From the NCBI GenBank assembly GCA_016930475.1, contig JAFGGR010000158.1:1-16896 (forward strand): DNA of 16,896 nucleotides. The letters run 5' to 3'. The first letter of the stretch is position 1; every line of letters starts with the position of its first letter. Position numbers and translations under genes: made by a program. The notes below the pieces were generated by a model that was not told the origin of the DNA, made no database searches, and saw only the letters and a program-made list of their open reading frames with translations. Shown piece after piece: positions 1 through 7,725 of the stretch. This DNA comes from Clostridiales bacterium. Lineage in GTDB: Bacteria > Bacillota > Clostridia > Saccharofermentanales > Saccharofermentanaceae.

Positions 1-924
1 CTCACCGCCCTTTCGGAGGGCGCCTCCGGGCTCGGAGTCCGTTTTGCGGGGACCGAATCGGTTTTGGATCTTCGCAAAAACCGCGCCGGAAAAATCGCGA
101 AAATCATTACGACGGACGGGACGCACGAAATCGACGCCTGTGTCTTGGCGACGGGCGGAAACGCATATCCGACGACGGGCTCATCCGGAGACGGAGCGGT
201 CATCGCATCCCGGATCGGGCATACGATCGTCCCGCCGAGACCGTCTCTGGCGCCTGTCGATATCATTCCGGAGGAACTGCCGATGATCCCCGGGGTATCC
301 GTGAGCGAGGTCAAGGTGACCGTTTACGCGGACGGCAAAATCGCGGCAAAGAGAAAGGGTGACGTCCTTTATACCCATTACGGGTTATCCGGCCCTGCGG
401 TGCTTTCATTGGCGAGATATCTTCCGCCGGATCCTGCCGGGTATGACGGACGGGTGCAAGTGGAACTTGATCTGTGGCCCGATGCGGCAGAGGAAAATGC
501 CGGGGAACGGATGATGAAACTTCTTTCCGATAACAGAAATATAAAAGTGACGCAAGCGCTCCGCGGTTGGTTTCCCGCATCGGTCATCGAGCACCTTTTC
601 GAGAGAGCCGGTGTGTCATCGGATGTATACGGTCGAGATTTGAAAAAAGAAGATCGAAAAGAACTCTTGCGCAACATCCGGGGGCTTTCGTATCGCGTGG
701 CGCGCCCACCGCTTTTTTCGACCGCGATGGTGACCGCCGGCGGAGTATCCCTTCGTGAGGTCGACCCCAAAACAATGCAGTCGAGGATTGTAGACGGATT
801 GTTTTTCGCGGGAGAGGTACTGGACATCGACGGTGAAACGGGCGGATTCAACCTGCAGGCGGCGTTTTCGACCGGATTTCTGGCGGGACGGAGCGCGGCG
901 GAATATGCGGAGCATCATGAGTAG
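1..924 (+). CDS. BaiN/HI0933-like FAD-dependent oxidoreductase, 3' part
   Basis: This is the C-terminal 307 residues of a flavoprotein of the HI0933-like family (BaiN/RdsA group, often annotated aminoacetone oxidase family or NAD(P)/FAD-dependent oxidoreductase). The reading frame is open from base 1, so the start and the N-terminal FAD-binding Rossmann motif lie upstream of the window. Visible signatures are ATGGNAYPTTGSSGDG at visible residues 50-65 and, near the end, GETGGFNLQAAFSTGFLAG, the typical last FAD-contacting segment. The substrate cannot be told from sequence; most members are uncharacterised, and the bile-acid role of BaiN applies only to a few gut species. It lies 60 bases upstream of pabB on the same strand with no visible terminator between, so co-transcription is possible. 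Family assignment is firm; function is open. Confidence 0.9.
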   Translation, partial: LTALSEGASGLGVRFAGTESVLDLRKNRAGKIAKIITTDGTHEIDACVLATGGNAYPTTGSSGDGAVIASRIGHTIVPPRPSLAPVDIIPEELPMIPGVSVSEVKVTVYADGKIAAKRKGDVLYTHYGLSGPAVLSLARYLPPDPAGYDGRVQVELDLWPDAAEENAGERMMKLLSDNRNIKVTQALRGWFPASVIEHLFERAGVSSDVYGRDLKKEDRKELLRNIRGLSYRVARPPLFSTAMVTAGGVSLREVDPKTMQSRIVDGLFFAGEVLDIDGETGGFNLQAAFSTGFLAGRSAAEYAEHHE

Positions 925-984
925 AAGCGATTGAGTTTATGATGCGCATTTTTCCGATTGGCGGAGGAACGACGGAGGGCGAAT

Positions 985-2484
985 GTGAAGGAAGTCATGA
1001 CGCGCGGTGCGGAGGCGGAGGAACTCTTTTGCAGACTTTCGGGCTTGCCGGGGGCGATGTTTCTCGACAGTTCCAAGCAAGACGAAAACCTTGGCAGGTA
1101 TTCGATCATTTTGGTCGATCCGTTCGCCGAACTCATCGTTATGGGAGAGCAGGTCCGGTTTCACCGGCTCTTGTCGTCGGGACCGGGCGGGGTCAATTCC
1201 AAATCCGGTTCTGATCACCCGTTTCATCTGGATTCTTTTATGACTGAGGGCAATCCGCTTCACGTCATTGGCGAAATGATGGAGTATTTTCGCATCTCAG
1301 ACCCGGGTTTTTCCGGTCGCGCGACAGTGTCGGGCTCCGGAAAATCGACGGGGCCGAAATCTGTACCGTGCGAAAACGGATGTGCCGCGGGTTATCTTTC
1401 CTACGATCTGGGCTTTTCGATCGAAAAAATCCGAGAGCGAGCTGTTCGCGACTTCGATATACCGACCGCGATCCTTAACCTCTATGACATAACCGTCGTA
1501 GTGGAGCACAGCAATCAAACCGCTTATATCTGCACGGTAGACGGCATTTCGGGGACATCGCCGGAGCGCATGATGCAAAGGATCTCACGTATCCGGGAAA
1601 TGGCGAAGAGTCCGTCTGAACCGTTTCCGGTCGGCAGTACCGGATTTCGATGCGGTCTTCCGAAGTCCGGATTTTCACGGGATCAGTACCGGAAAATGGT
1701 GCTGAAAGCAAAGGAATATATACGGAATGGCGATATCTACCAGGTGAATCTCTCCCAACGTTTCTCCGGCTTGTTTTCCGGCGATCCGTACTGTGCCTAT
1801 CGCGTGCTTCGACGCGCTTGCCCCGCGCCCTTTTCGGCTTATATGTCCTTCGACTCCCTTCGGATCCTTTCGAGCTCGCCCGAGCGCTTTTTCGAAACGA
1901 ACGGACACACGATCCGCACTCGCCCGATCAAGGGAACGCGCCCCAGAGGACAGACGCCGGAGAGGGATCGTGCACTTCTTCGGGAGCTTTCGGAAAGCGA
2001 GAAGGAACGGGCGGAGCTCACCATGATCGTCGACCTGCTTCGAAATGATCTGGGACGCGTCTGTCGATTAGGTTCGGTCCGGGTCGAGGAACTCTGTGAA
2101 CAGGAAACATACGAGAATGTATTTCATCAGGTGGCAACCATCCGGGGAGAATTATCGGAAAAGGTCGGCACAGGAGATATTCTTCGCGCTGTCTTCCCCG
2201 GCGGATCGATCACCGGAGCCCCGAAAATTCGGGCGATGGAAATCATTGAAGAACTGGAACCGGTGAAACGCGGGATTTACACCGGTTCATTGGGATACTT
2301 CGGCTTCGATGGGCGATCCGATTTAAACATCGCGATCCGAACACTTGTCTGTTTGGAAAAACAATTTTATTATCAGGTTGGCGGGGGCATTGTCTGGGAT
2401 TCGGATCCGGACGAGGAATACGATGAAACCCTCCATAAGGGACGATCGATTTATAAGGTGCTGGAGTCGTTTTGCGACGAGTGA
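985..2484 (+). CDS. pabB: Aminodeoxychorismate synthase component I
   Basis: The product (499 residues) is a chorismate-utilising enzyme that aminates chorismate to 4-amino-4-deoxychorismate in p-aminobenzoate/folate synthesis, using ammonia from a glutaminase partner (PabA). The N-terminal domain has the typical GRYSIILVDPF segment. The C-terminal chorismate-binding domain begins near FSRDQYRKMVLKAKEYI and contains GDIYQVNLSQRF, the PIKGTRPRG motif, IVDLLRNDLGR and PGGSITGAPK. Lys316 in PIKGT marks PabB; anthranilate synthase TrpE normally has Ala there, so TrpE is less likely. I chose GTG at 985 because GGAGGG (974-979) sits five bases before it; the upstream TTG at 958 has no ribosome site, and ATG at 997 remains possible. 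A Gly/Ser-rich linker lies around bases 1310-1350. No pabA is adjacent, so the glutaminase must be upstream of the window, elsewhere, or shared with TrpG. pabC follows after 14 bases. Confidence 0.92.
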   Translation: MKEVMTRGAEAEELFCRLSGLPGAMFLDSSKQDENLGRYSIILVDPFAELIVMGEQVRFHRLLSSGPGGVNSKSGSDHPFHLDSFMTEGNPLHVIGEMMEYFRISDPGFSGRATVSGSGKSTGPKSVPCENGCAAGYLSYDLGFSIEKIRERAVRDFDIPTAILNLYDITVVVEHSNQTAYICTVDGISGTSPERMMQRISRIREMAKSPSEPFPVGSTGFRCGLPKSGFSRDQYRKMVLKAKEYIRNGDIYQVNLSQRFSGLFSGDPYCAYRVLRRACPAPFSAYMSFDSLRILSSSPERFFETNGHTIRTRPIKGTRPRGQTPERDRALLRELSESEKERAELTMIVDLLRNDLGRVCRLGSVRVEELCEQETYENVFHQVATIRGELSEKVGTGDILRAVFPGGSITGAPKIRAMEIIEELEPVKRGIYTGSLGYFGFDGRSDLNIAIRTLVCLEKQFYYQVGGGIVWDSDPDEEYDETLHKGRSIYKVLESFCDE

Positions 2485-2498
2485 TGAGGAGCGAAGAT

Positions 2499-3329
2499 AT
2501 GTTATCTGATCGACTGGAGGATTCCGTTCGTTGGAACGACCCGTCTTTGTCGTCCAACACGGACGTTTTCGAGACGTTTCTGGTGATGGATAACGGGCGG
2601 GTGTTCTTGCTCGACGAACATCTGGATCGCATGAAACGATCGATATGCGAATTGGAATTGGGGGACGCACCGGACACAGAGGATTTAGGCAGACAAATTG
2701 AAGGAATGGCTGAGAAAGATGAATTCAGAAACCGCGTGCTGCGACTGGAGTATTCCTCGGGATTGTGCGGAACGCCGCGCTTCTCGGTGAATGTCCGCAA
2801 TCATCCCGAGCCGACAGAAGCCGGCTGTCCCGTTCGACTGGTCATTGCCGAAGTGCGCCGCAATCCGAAAAGCTATGTGGTCTACCATAAGACCGGTAAC
2901 TACATGGAGAATCGAATCGCGCAAAAAAAAGCAAAAAAAAGCGGGTTTGACGATGCGCTTTTTCTGAATACGGACGGATTCATCGCCGAGACAACAGTCA
3001 GCAACATTTTTCTCGTTAGGGACAACACACTACTGACGCCGAGCTTGGAATGCGGGATACTTCCGGGGATCGTACGCTCGTGGGTCTTAAGCCATGCCAT
3101 TCAGAACGATCTGATCGCGATTCAAATGTCGCTGGATATAGGAGAACTGCGCGAAGCGGAAGAGGTTTTTGTGACGAATTCGGTCATCGGGATCCGCTCG
3201 GTTTCCGGAATCACAGGAGTCGAAGGAGCGGTGTTTTCTTCTTCGGGAGAAACCCCGGTGACCGACCGCCTTCGTGATGCGTTTCGGGAGGCGCTTCAAT
3301 TATCCGATGAGTTGCGTGATCGGGAATAG
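2499..3329 (+). CDS. pabC: Class IV aminotransferase fold, probable 4-amino-4-deoxychorismate lyase
   Basis: This PLP-dependent fold-type IV protein (276 residues) most likely releases pyruvate from aminodeoxychorismate to give p-aminobenzoate. Signatures are DVFETFLV near the N-terminus, HKTGNY with the putative PLP lysine Lys131, GFDDALFLNTDG, ETTVSNIFLV and the ECGILPGIVR segment. The class IV fold is shared with branched-chain and D-amino acid aminotransferases; assignment as PabC rests on position directly after pabB. I chose ATG 2499 because AGGAG at 2487-2491 is seven bases upstream. Earlier in-frame starts (TTG 2472, ATG 2484) would overlap the end of pabB and lack a ribosome site. 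Two A8 runs in a tandem 10-base repeat at 2921-2940 encode QKKAKKS just after the active-site lysine and are slippage-prone. No clear terminator follows. Confidence 0.85.
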   Translation: MLSDRLEDSVRWNDPSLSSNTDVFETFLVMDNGRVFLLDEHLDRMKRSICELELGDAPDTEDLGRQIEGMAEKDEFRNRVLRLEYSSGLCGTPRFSVNVRNHPEPTEAGCPVRLVIAEVRRNPKSYVVYHKTGNYMENRIAQKKAKKSGFDDALFLNTDGFIAETTVSNIFLVRDNTLLTPSLECGILPGIVRSWVLSHAIQNDLIAIQMSLDIGELREAEEVFVTNSVIGIRSVSGITGVEGAVFSSSGETPVTDRLRDAFREALQLSDELRDRE

Positions 3330-3381
3330 ATTCTTTCCTTAAAGTGTTGATTTTTCAAAATGACGGATCGAGTTCATACTC

Positions 3382-3411
3382 TTGAACCTCAAGCGTTTAT
3401 TCAGGTATACT
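3382..3411 (+). promoter_or_regulatory. Promoter of dCMP deaminase gene
   Basis: A sigma-A-like promoter is formed by TTGAAC (3382-3387), an 18-base spacer and TATACT (3406-3411). It lies about 30 bases before the deaminase start codon. The -35 falls inside a short imperfect inverted repeat, GAGTTCA (3370-3376) and TGAACCTC (3383-3390). This suggests the deaminase gene is transcribed on its own, separately from pabBC. Confidence 0.5.
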
Positions 3412-3440
3412 GAATTCCAGAAATCGCGGAGGATATGCCG

Positions 3441-3920
3441 ATGAAAAGACAGGACTACATTTCTTGGGACGAGTATTTCATGGGCATCGCCCTTTTGTCC
3501 GCGAGGCGCAGTAAGGATCCCGGAACACAGGTCGGTGCGTGCATCATCAGCGCGGACAAGAGGATCTTGACGATGGGCTATAACGGAATGCCGATCGGAT
3601 GCTCGGACGACGAGTTCCCCTGGGAGCGAGAGGGCAGTCCGCTGGATACGAAGTACCTGTATGTTTGTCACGCCGAGATGAACGCGATTTTGAACAGCGG
3701 AACCGCCGATCTTCGCGGAAGCGTTGTATATACGACCCTGTTTCCCTGCGCCGAGTGTACCAAGGCTTTGATCCAGAAGGGTATTTCGGAGGTATGCTAC
3801 CTTTCCGACAAGTACGCGAGCGAGGATCTTTTTGTCGCCGCCCGTCGGATGATGGATGCCGCGGGGGTCCGATACCGACGGTATGAGCCCTCCGGCAGAG
3901 AAATTTTGATTCAAGTGTAG
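3441..3920 (+). CDS. Deoxycytidylate (dCMP) deaminase
   Basis: The protein (159 residues, the usual length) is a zinc-dependent dCMP deaminase converting dCMP to dUMP, a precursor of dTMP. The zinc site is complete: CHAEMNAIL with His77 and the proton-shuttling Glu79, then FPCAEC with Cys103 and Cys106. Other family hallmarks are the early SKDPGTQVGACII segment and the GYNGMPIGCSDDEFPW loop, which separate it from cytidine deaminases and tRNA adenosine deaminases. It resembles the ComEB/dCMP deaminase type. ATG at 3441 was chosen over ATG at 3435 because GGAGG (3428-3432) is eight bases from 3441 but only two from 3435. It has its own promoter and a possible terminator behind it. dUTP/dTMP partners are not in the window. 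Confidence 0.95.
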   Translation: MKRQDYISWDEYFMGIALLSARRSKDPGTQVGACIISADKRILTMGYNGMPIGCSDDEFPWEREGSPLDTKYLYVCHAEMNAILNSGTADLRGSVVYTTLFPCAECTKALIQKGISEVCYLSDKYASEDLFVAARRMMDAAGVRYRRYEPSGREILIQV

Positions 3921-3949
3921 TAGCGGGAAGGCCCCGAAGAAGCGGACGA

Positions 3950-3980
3950 GCGCGCCTCAGTAAAGCGCGCGTTATTTTAT
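3950..3980 (+). terminator. Possible intrinsic terminator after dCMP deaminase gene
   Basis: GCGCGC (3950-3955) and GCGCGC (3965-3970) can pair around a nine-base loop, followed by GTTATTTTATTT. The stem is short and the tract is interrupted, so termination may be incomplete; it lies between the deaminase gene and the ABC transporter genes. Confidence 0.45.
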
Positions 3981-4002
3981 TTCAGATGGAGGAATTCGGC
4001 AA

Positions 4003-4947
4003 ATGATTCTTACGGTTAAGGAGTTGAGCAAGACTTACGGCACCAAGAAGGCGGTCGATAAGATCAGTTTTGAGATGGATCAGCCGGGCGTTTTCGGGCT
4101 GATCGGGACGAACGGCGCCGGCAAGACGACGACGATCCGTATGATGCTCGGCATCATCGAAAAGGACGCCGGGACAGCCGAATGGAACGGTAAAACGATA
4201 TCCAGAGAAACCATGAGCTTCGGCTACATGCCCGAAGAGCGGGGGATCTACACGAAGACCAAGGTCCTGGAGCAGCTCGCCTATTTCGGACAGTTGCGCG
4301 GTATGTCCCACGTCGACGCCAAGAAGGCCTCGCTGGCCTGGATGGAGCGCTTGGGTGTGATCGAGTATAAGGATATGGTCGCCGAGAAAGTCTCAAAGGG
4401 CAATCAACAGAAAATTCAACTCTTGGCGGCTTTGATCCATGATCCGGATCTGATCGTTCTTGACGAGCCGTTCAGCGGACTCGATCCGGTAAACGCGGAG
4501 CTCATCAGAAAACTCATCTCCGAACTGGTGCAGGAAGGAAAGTACATTGTGATGAGCAGTCATCAAATGTCGACCGTCGAGGAGTTCTGCGAGAACCTTG
4601 TGATGCTTCATAACGGTCAGACCATCTTGCGAGGCAATCTGAAGCGGATCAAAGCCGGATACGGGCACACCAATCTGCTTGTTCGCACCGTGGGAGACGT
4701 AACACCGCTGGCGCTCGAAGCCGGACTTGAGTTGTTGGCCCGGCACGCGGACGAGACCGAGTTCAAGATCGAAGGCGACGACATGGCAGAGGCGTTTCTG
4801 GCCAAGATCATCGACGCCGGGCAATACCCGATCAAGTACGAGATCCGAGAGCCGTCACTCCATGAAATATTCCTCGAAAAAGCGGCGATGCCGATGACTG
4901 CGTCGAAGGATGAGTCAATGGATACGACGATGGGGGTGCCGATATGA
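4003..4947 (+). CDS. ABC transporter ATP-binding protein, NatA-like
   Basis: This is the cytoplasmic ATPase (314 residues) of an ABC-2 type exporter. All nucleotide-binding motifs are intact: Walker A GTNGAGKTTT from Gly35 with Lys41, the Q-loop region around YMPEERGIY, signature SKGNQQK from Ser131, Walker B LIVLDEP with Asp154 and Glu155, and the switch His187 in SSHQMS. The signature form with GNQQK and the YMPEERG segment are typical of the NatA/YhaQ branch. About 100 C-terminal residues form the accessory domain seen in this subfamily. GGAGGA (3988-3993) precedes the ATG by nine bases. The gene overlaps the permease gene by four bases (ATGA), indicating translational coupling. The substrate is unknown; sodium export by NatAB is only one precedent. 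Confidence 0.93.
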   Translation: MILTVKELSKTYGTKKAVDKISFEMDQPGVFGLIGTNGAGKTTTIRMMLGIIEKDAGTAEWNGKTISRETMSFGYMPEERGIYTKTKVLEQLAYFGQLRGMSHVDAKKASLAWMERLGVIEYKDMVAEKVSKGNQQKIQLLAALIHDPDLIVLDEPFSGLDPVNAELIRKLISELVQEGKYIVMSSHQMSTVEEFCENLVMLHNGQTILRGNLKRIKAGYGHTNLLVRTVGDVTPLALEAGLELLARHADETEFKIEGDDMAEAFLAKIIDAGQYPIKYEIREPSLHEIFLEKAAMPMTASKDESMDTTMGVPI

Positions 4948-6173
4948 AACAAATATTGACGGTTTTTCAATTCACATTTCTGGATGCGGTCAGAAAGAAG
5001 GCTTTCATCATCATGACCTGCGTCATCATGTTCCTGATTCTTGCTGCGTGTTTACTTCCGATGCTGTCCGAAGAAATAGATTCGGCCATCACGTCCGATC
5101 AAAGTCAGACCTGCTATCTGTTGATCGACAGTGACCGCGTGCCGGGCGCCAAAGAGGCATTGCAGGCGCTTTATCCCAACGCCGAGTTTCTTGACGGAGA
5201 TATTAATCTTTCCGGGAAATACAAAGATGAGATTCGGGTCGACGGCGACACGGCGATGATCGTAATCGTTGAGGAAGACGGGGTGCCGCAAATTCGGGTC
5301 ACGACCAAGAGTTTCATGTCTTTTCTGGATGCCGCTCTGGTGGCCGAAACGATCAGTCCGATCTACATCCGTGAGGTGATGAGGGAAGAGGGAGTGGAAG
5401 ACGAGCTGATCGACTTTTCGCAGACAACGATCCCTTACGAAGCGAGCATCGCGGGTAGTATGGACCTGAGCGGATATATTGTCGGGATAGCGCTTCTGAT
5501 GATCATGTTTTTCTCAATCTACTTCTACGGCTACGGAGTATCAATGTCGATCGCGAACGAAAAGGCTTCCCGGGTCATGGAAACATTGATCGTATCCGCG
5601 AAGCCGTCACACATTCTGATCGGTAAGTGCGTAGGAATGGGAGTTCTCGGACTTGTTCAGCTCTCGACCTTCCTGATCACGGCAGCTGTCGGATATCGGT
5701 TGTTCGTACCGAAGGATTTTCTTCTGATGGGCATGCCGTTGTCGTTATCTGCATTCACCTTATCATCCGCGATCCTGGTGTTGATCTATTTTATCCTCGG
5801 CTATTCGCTGTACGCCGTGATGAATGCGGTTTGCGGGGCATTGGTAGATAAGATCGAGGACTTGAATTCCGCGATGATGCCCGTGATATTTATTGCGATG
5901 GCCTCCTTTTATCTCGGCTATTTTTCGGCGCTTATGGATCCGGGCGGAATGCTTTCAAAAATCACAATGTACGTACCGTTCACCGCGCCGTTTGTTGTTC
6001 CGTTCAAATTATTAAATGCGGATATTTCATCGGCGGATGTAGCGATATCATTAGCGATCCTCACCGTCGCAGTCATTATTGTCGCATGGCTGTCGGCGCG
6101 ACTTTATACCGCATCCGTTCTTCGCTACGGGAAAAAACTTAAGATCCAGGAACTTTTCCGGGATAAGAAATGA
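4944..6173 (+). CDS. ABC-2 family transporter permease, NatB-like
   Basis: This integral membrane partner (409 residues) of the preceding ATPase has one N-terminal membrane helix (about residues 20-40), a large outer loop to about 175, then five hydrophobic segments (about 178-203, 225-250, 268-292, 308-332, 365-387) and a basic cytoplasmic tail. The intracellular stretch NEKASRVMETLIVSAKPSHI matches the conserved ABC-2 coupling segment (EK.SR.ME.L..S). This layout is that of NatB/YhaP-type permeases. The ATG sits in the ATGA overlap with the upstream stop. The unit ends with a strong hairpin at 6210-6247, so the two genes form a compact exporter operon. The cargo is not evident. Confidence 0.92.
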   Translation: MKQILTVFQFTFLDAVRKKAFIIMTCVIMFLILAACLLPMLSEEIDSAITSDQSQTCYLLIDSDRVPGAKEALQALYPNAEFLDGDINLSGKYKDEIRVDGDTAMIVIVEEDGVPQIRVTTKSFMSFLDAALVAETISPIYIREVMREEGVEDELIDFSQTTIPYEASIAGSMDLSGYIVGIALLMIMFFSIYFYGYGVSMSIANEKASRVMETLIVSAKPSHILIGKCVGMGVLGLVQLSTFLITAAVGYRLFVPKDFLLMGMPLSLSAFTLSSAILVLIYFILGYSLYAVMNAVCGALVDKIEDLNSAMMPVIFIAMASFYLGYFSALMDPGGMLSKITMYVPFTAPFVVPFKLLNADISSADVAISLAILTVAVIIVAWLSARLYTASVLRYGKKLKIQELFRDKK

Positions 6174-6209
6174 GTTATAATTCGAAAAATCGAACCGCGC
6201 GAATAAATG

Positions 6210-6247
6210 ATAGGGATGTCCGAAGATTAACTTTCGGACATCCCTAT
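6210..6247. terminator. Strong hairpin between convergent genes
   Basis: A perfect 15-bp inverted repeat (6210-6224 with 6233-6247, eight-base loop) follows the permease gene and lies 30 bases from the end of the convergent yhfC-like gene. On the plus strand it continues into TTTCTATG, a weak U-tract. It probably ends transcription from the exporter operon and may serve both directions. Confidence 0.8.
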
Positions 6248-6277
6248 TTCTATGCCCGGTTCGAGGATGATCTTTAA

Positions 6278-7105
6278 TTATTGCGGATCCGCGGCGAGCT
6301 GGATATCGGGGACGGAATCCTCCGGTGCCATCAAAGCTTTTGCTTTGATGATCCACACGATGGCGGCAGCGGCAAATGCGGCGATGATGAGTTCGGTGAT
6401 ATAAATATTTTTCAAAGTGGCATTCATGAATACGGCAGCGAAATCGAGCGCGGCATGAAGGAGTATCGCAAGACCAAAGTACAAATATTGCCGCTTGCGT
6501 ATGGCGTACAGCACCAGAACGGACAATCCGATTTGAATGATCACGGTGAGCACGCGTTCGATGCCCGCGACGAAAAACAGAGCAGGATCGGTTTCCGCAA
6601 TCGTCTGCATCCCGTGCTCCAGAACCTCGATCTGCTCGGCTGTCAGGGCGGCTTTCATCGTTTCTAATTGGCCGGAATTCGCGGTTAAGGAAAGGAACAG
6701 GTTATTCACATATGCCAGTCCAACGATGAGTACGGATTCGATCCCTCCGTGGCCGATCCCGTACACGACTCCGTGCGACCAATCCTGAGTCTTTTTGAGG
6801 ATAAAAAGGAAGGCGAGAAGTCGCCCGGTCTCCTCGAAGATCCCGGCCATAAAGCCTCCGTAGAGCCCCAAGAGTAAAGGTGAGTTCTTAACGGACTCGG
6901 CGATCGGCGAATTCGGTCCGATGATCAGAAAATGAACGAGTTGTTCGAGGATCAGCGCAAATAGAATGAAGACGGCGGCACCGGTGACAAGCGTCAGTAT
7001 TCCCGTCTTGTATTTCCGGATGAAGTAGATCGCCAGAATGAGCGGGAACAGAAAACTCAGGGCCAACGAAAACACCATACCGATGAGAGATAATGTACTA
7101 ATCAT
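6278..7105 (-). CDS. YhfC family glutamic-type intramembrane protease
   Basis: This polytopic membrane protein (275 residues) belongs to the YhfC (DUF2324) family, related to the CPBP/PrsW glutamic intramembrane proteases. Candidate catalytic residues are visible: EETGR at 91-95 (Glu91, Glu92, Arg95) and HGGIES from His119, with a further His at 111. At least seven hydrophobic segments span the protein. The start is supported by AAAGGAGA about eight bases upstream on the minus strand. It is a single gene, convergent with the exporter operon and divergent from the padR operon, separated from the latter by about 300 bases. The substrate is unknown and proteolysis by YhfC members is inferred from the motif. 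A minus-strand promoter was not convincingly identified. Confidence 0.88.
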   Translation of the reverse strand: MISTLSLIGMVFSLALSFLFPLILAIYFIRKYKTGILTLVTGAAVFILFALILEQLVHFLIIGPNSPIAESVKNSPLLLGLYGGFMAGIFEETGRLLAFLFILKKTQDWSHGVVYGIGHGGIESVLIVGLAYVNNLFLSLTANSGQLETMKAALTAEQIEVLEHGMQTIAETDPALFFVAGIERVLTVIIQIGLSVLVLYAIRKRQYLYFGLAILLHAALDFAAVFMNATLKNIYITELIIAAFAAAAIVWIIKAKALMAPEDSVPDIQLAADPQ

Positions 7106-7340
7106 GATAAATCTCCTTTTCTTTGCCTACTCCTGTTCGCATGAAGTTTCGGCACGGATCAATAAAGACATTTTACATGATTATTGACAAATAGCGATTC
7201 CTTTTGAGTCGGAATTCTCAAAAAACATAGGGTCGGGAACAAGCTCGCAAGCCCTTTTTCGACAATTGAATGCACGAACTACGGGGTTTTCGGGAGAACG
7301 ACATAAAAGAAGAAGATCGAAAAAAGTTTAAAGGAGGGTA
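7106..7340. other. Intergenic region between divergent yhfC-like and padR genes
   Basis: No ORF of note is seen. The only clear structure is an inverted repeat TTTTGAG (7202-7208) and CTCAAAA (7217-7223) with an eight-base spacer. It could be an operator for the yhfC-like gene. A TTGACA at 7186-7191 has no matching -10 at the proper distance. Confidence 0.4.
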
Positions 7341-7379
7341 TTGACTCTCGTGCGGTACCGTACTATAATCAGTACCGTA
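7341..7379 (+). promoter_or_regulatory. padR operon promoter with overlapping dyad operator
   Basis: TTGACT (7341-7346), a 17-base spacer and a perfect TATAAT (7364-7369) form a strong sigma-A-like promoter. The -10 is framed by symmetric sequence: GTACT (7360-7364) with AGTAC (7371-7375), and CGGTAC (7353-7358) with GTACCG (7372-7377). GTACCGTA also occurs as a direct repeat at 7355 and 7372. PadR repressors commonly bind dyads at their own promoters, so autorepression is a reasonable inference. Confidence 0.75.
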
Positions 7380-7407
7380 GAAGCAACACTAGTGAGGAGG
7401 ACACACC

Positions 7408-7725
7408 ATGAATGTACAATTTAAAAAAGGCGTTCTTGATCTTTGTGTTCTTTCCATGCTGAAGGACAGCGACCAGTACGGTTACGAGCTGGCCAACACC
7501 CTGTCCGCATTAATTCAGATTTCCGACGGGACGGTTTACCCCATCCTGCGAAAACTGGCGACGGATGGCATGGTTACGACATATCTTCAGGAATCTCAGA
7601 GCGGCCCGCCGAGAAAGTATTACAAGTTGACAGGGTTGGGCAGAAAGACGTTGACGGCACTGTTGGAGGAGTGGCTGACGTTCACCCGGAGCGTCAATCA
7701 AATCGTGGGGGGTGATGGCAAATGA
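7408..7725 (+). CDS. PadR family transcriptional regulator
   Basis: This small DNA-binding protein (105 residues) is of the short PadR type (PadR-s2-like): a winged helix-turn-helix with only a short C-terminal dimerisation helix. Family marks are FKKGVLDLCVLSML at the start, DQYGYELANTL, the ISDGTVYPILRKLATDGMV recognition region and GPPRKYYKLTGLGRKTL in the wing. GAGGAGG (7394-7400) lies seven bases before the ATG. It overlaps the HAAS gene by four bases. In Bacillota, short PadR genes paired with HAAS (DUF1700) membrane proteins are a recurrent module, often linked to envelope or antimicrobial stress; the inducer here is unknown. Confidence 0.95.
   Translation: MNVQFKKGVLDLCVLSMLKDSDQYGYELANTLSALIQISDGTVYPILRKLATDGMVTTYLQESQSGPPRKYYKLTGLGRKTLTALLEEWLTFTRSVNQIVGGDGK

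Noticed and set aside
958..984. TTG start giving a longer PabB
   Set aside because: No Shine-Dalgarno precedes it, while GGAGGG is correctly spaced for GTG 985.
7186..7191. TTGACA as a second promoter upstream of padR
   Set aside because: No -10 sequence occurs 16 to 19 bases downstream, and a far better promoter is at 7341-7369.
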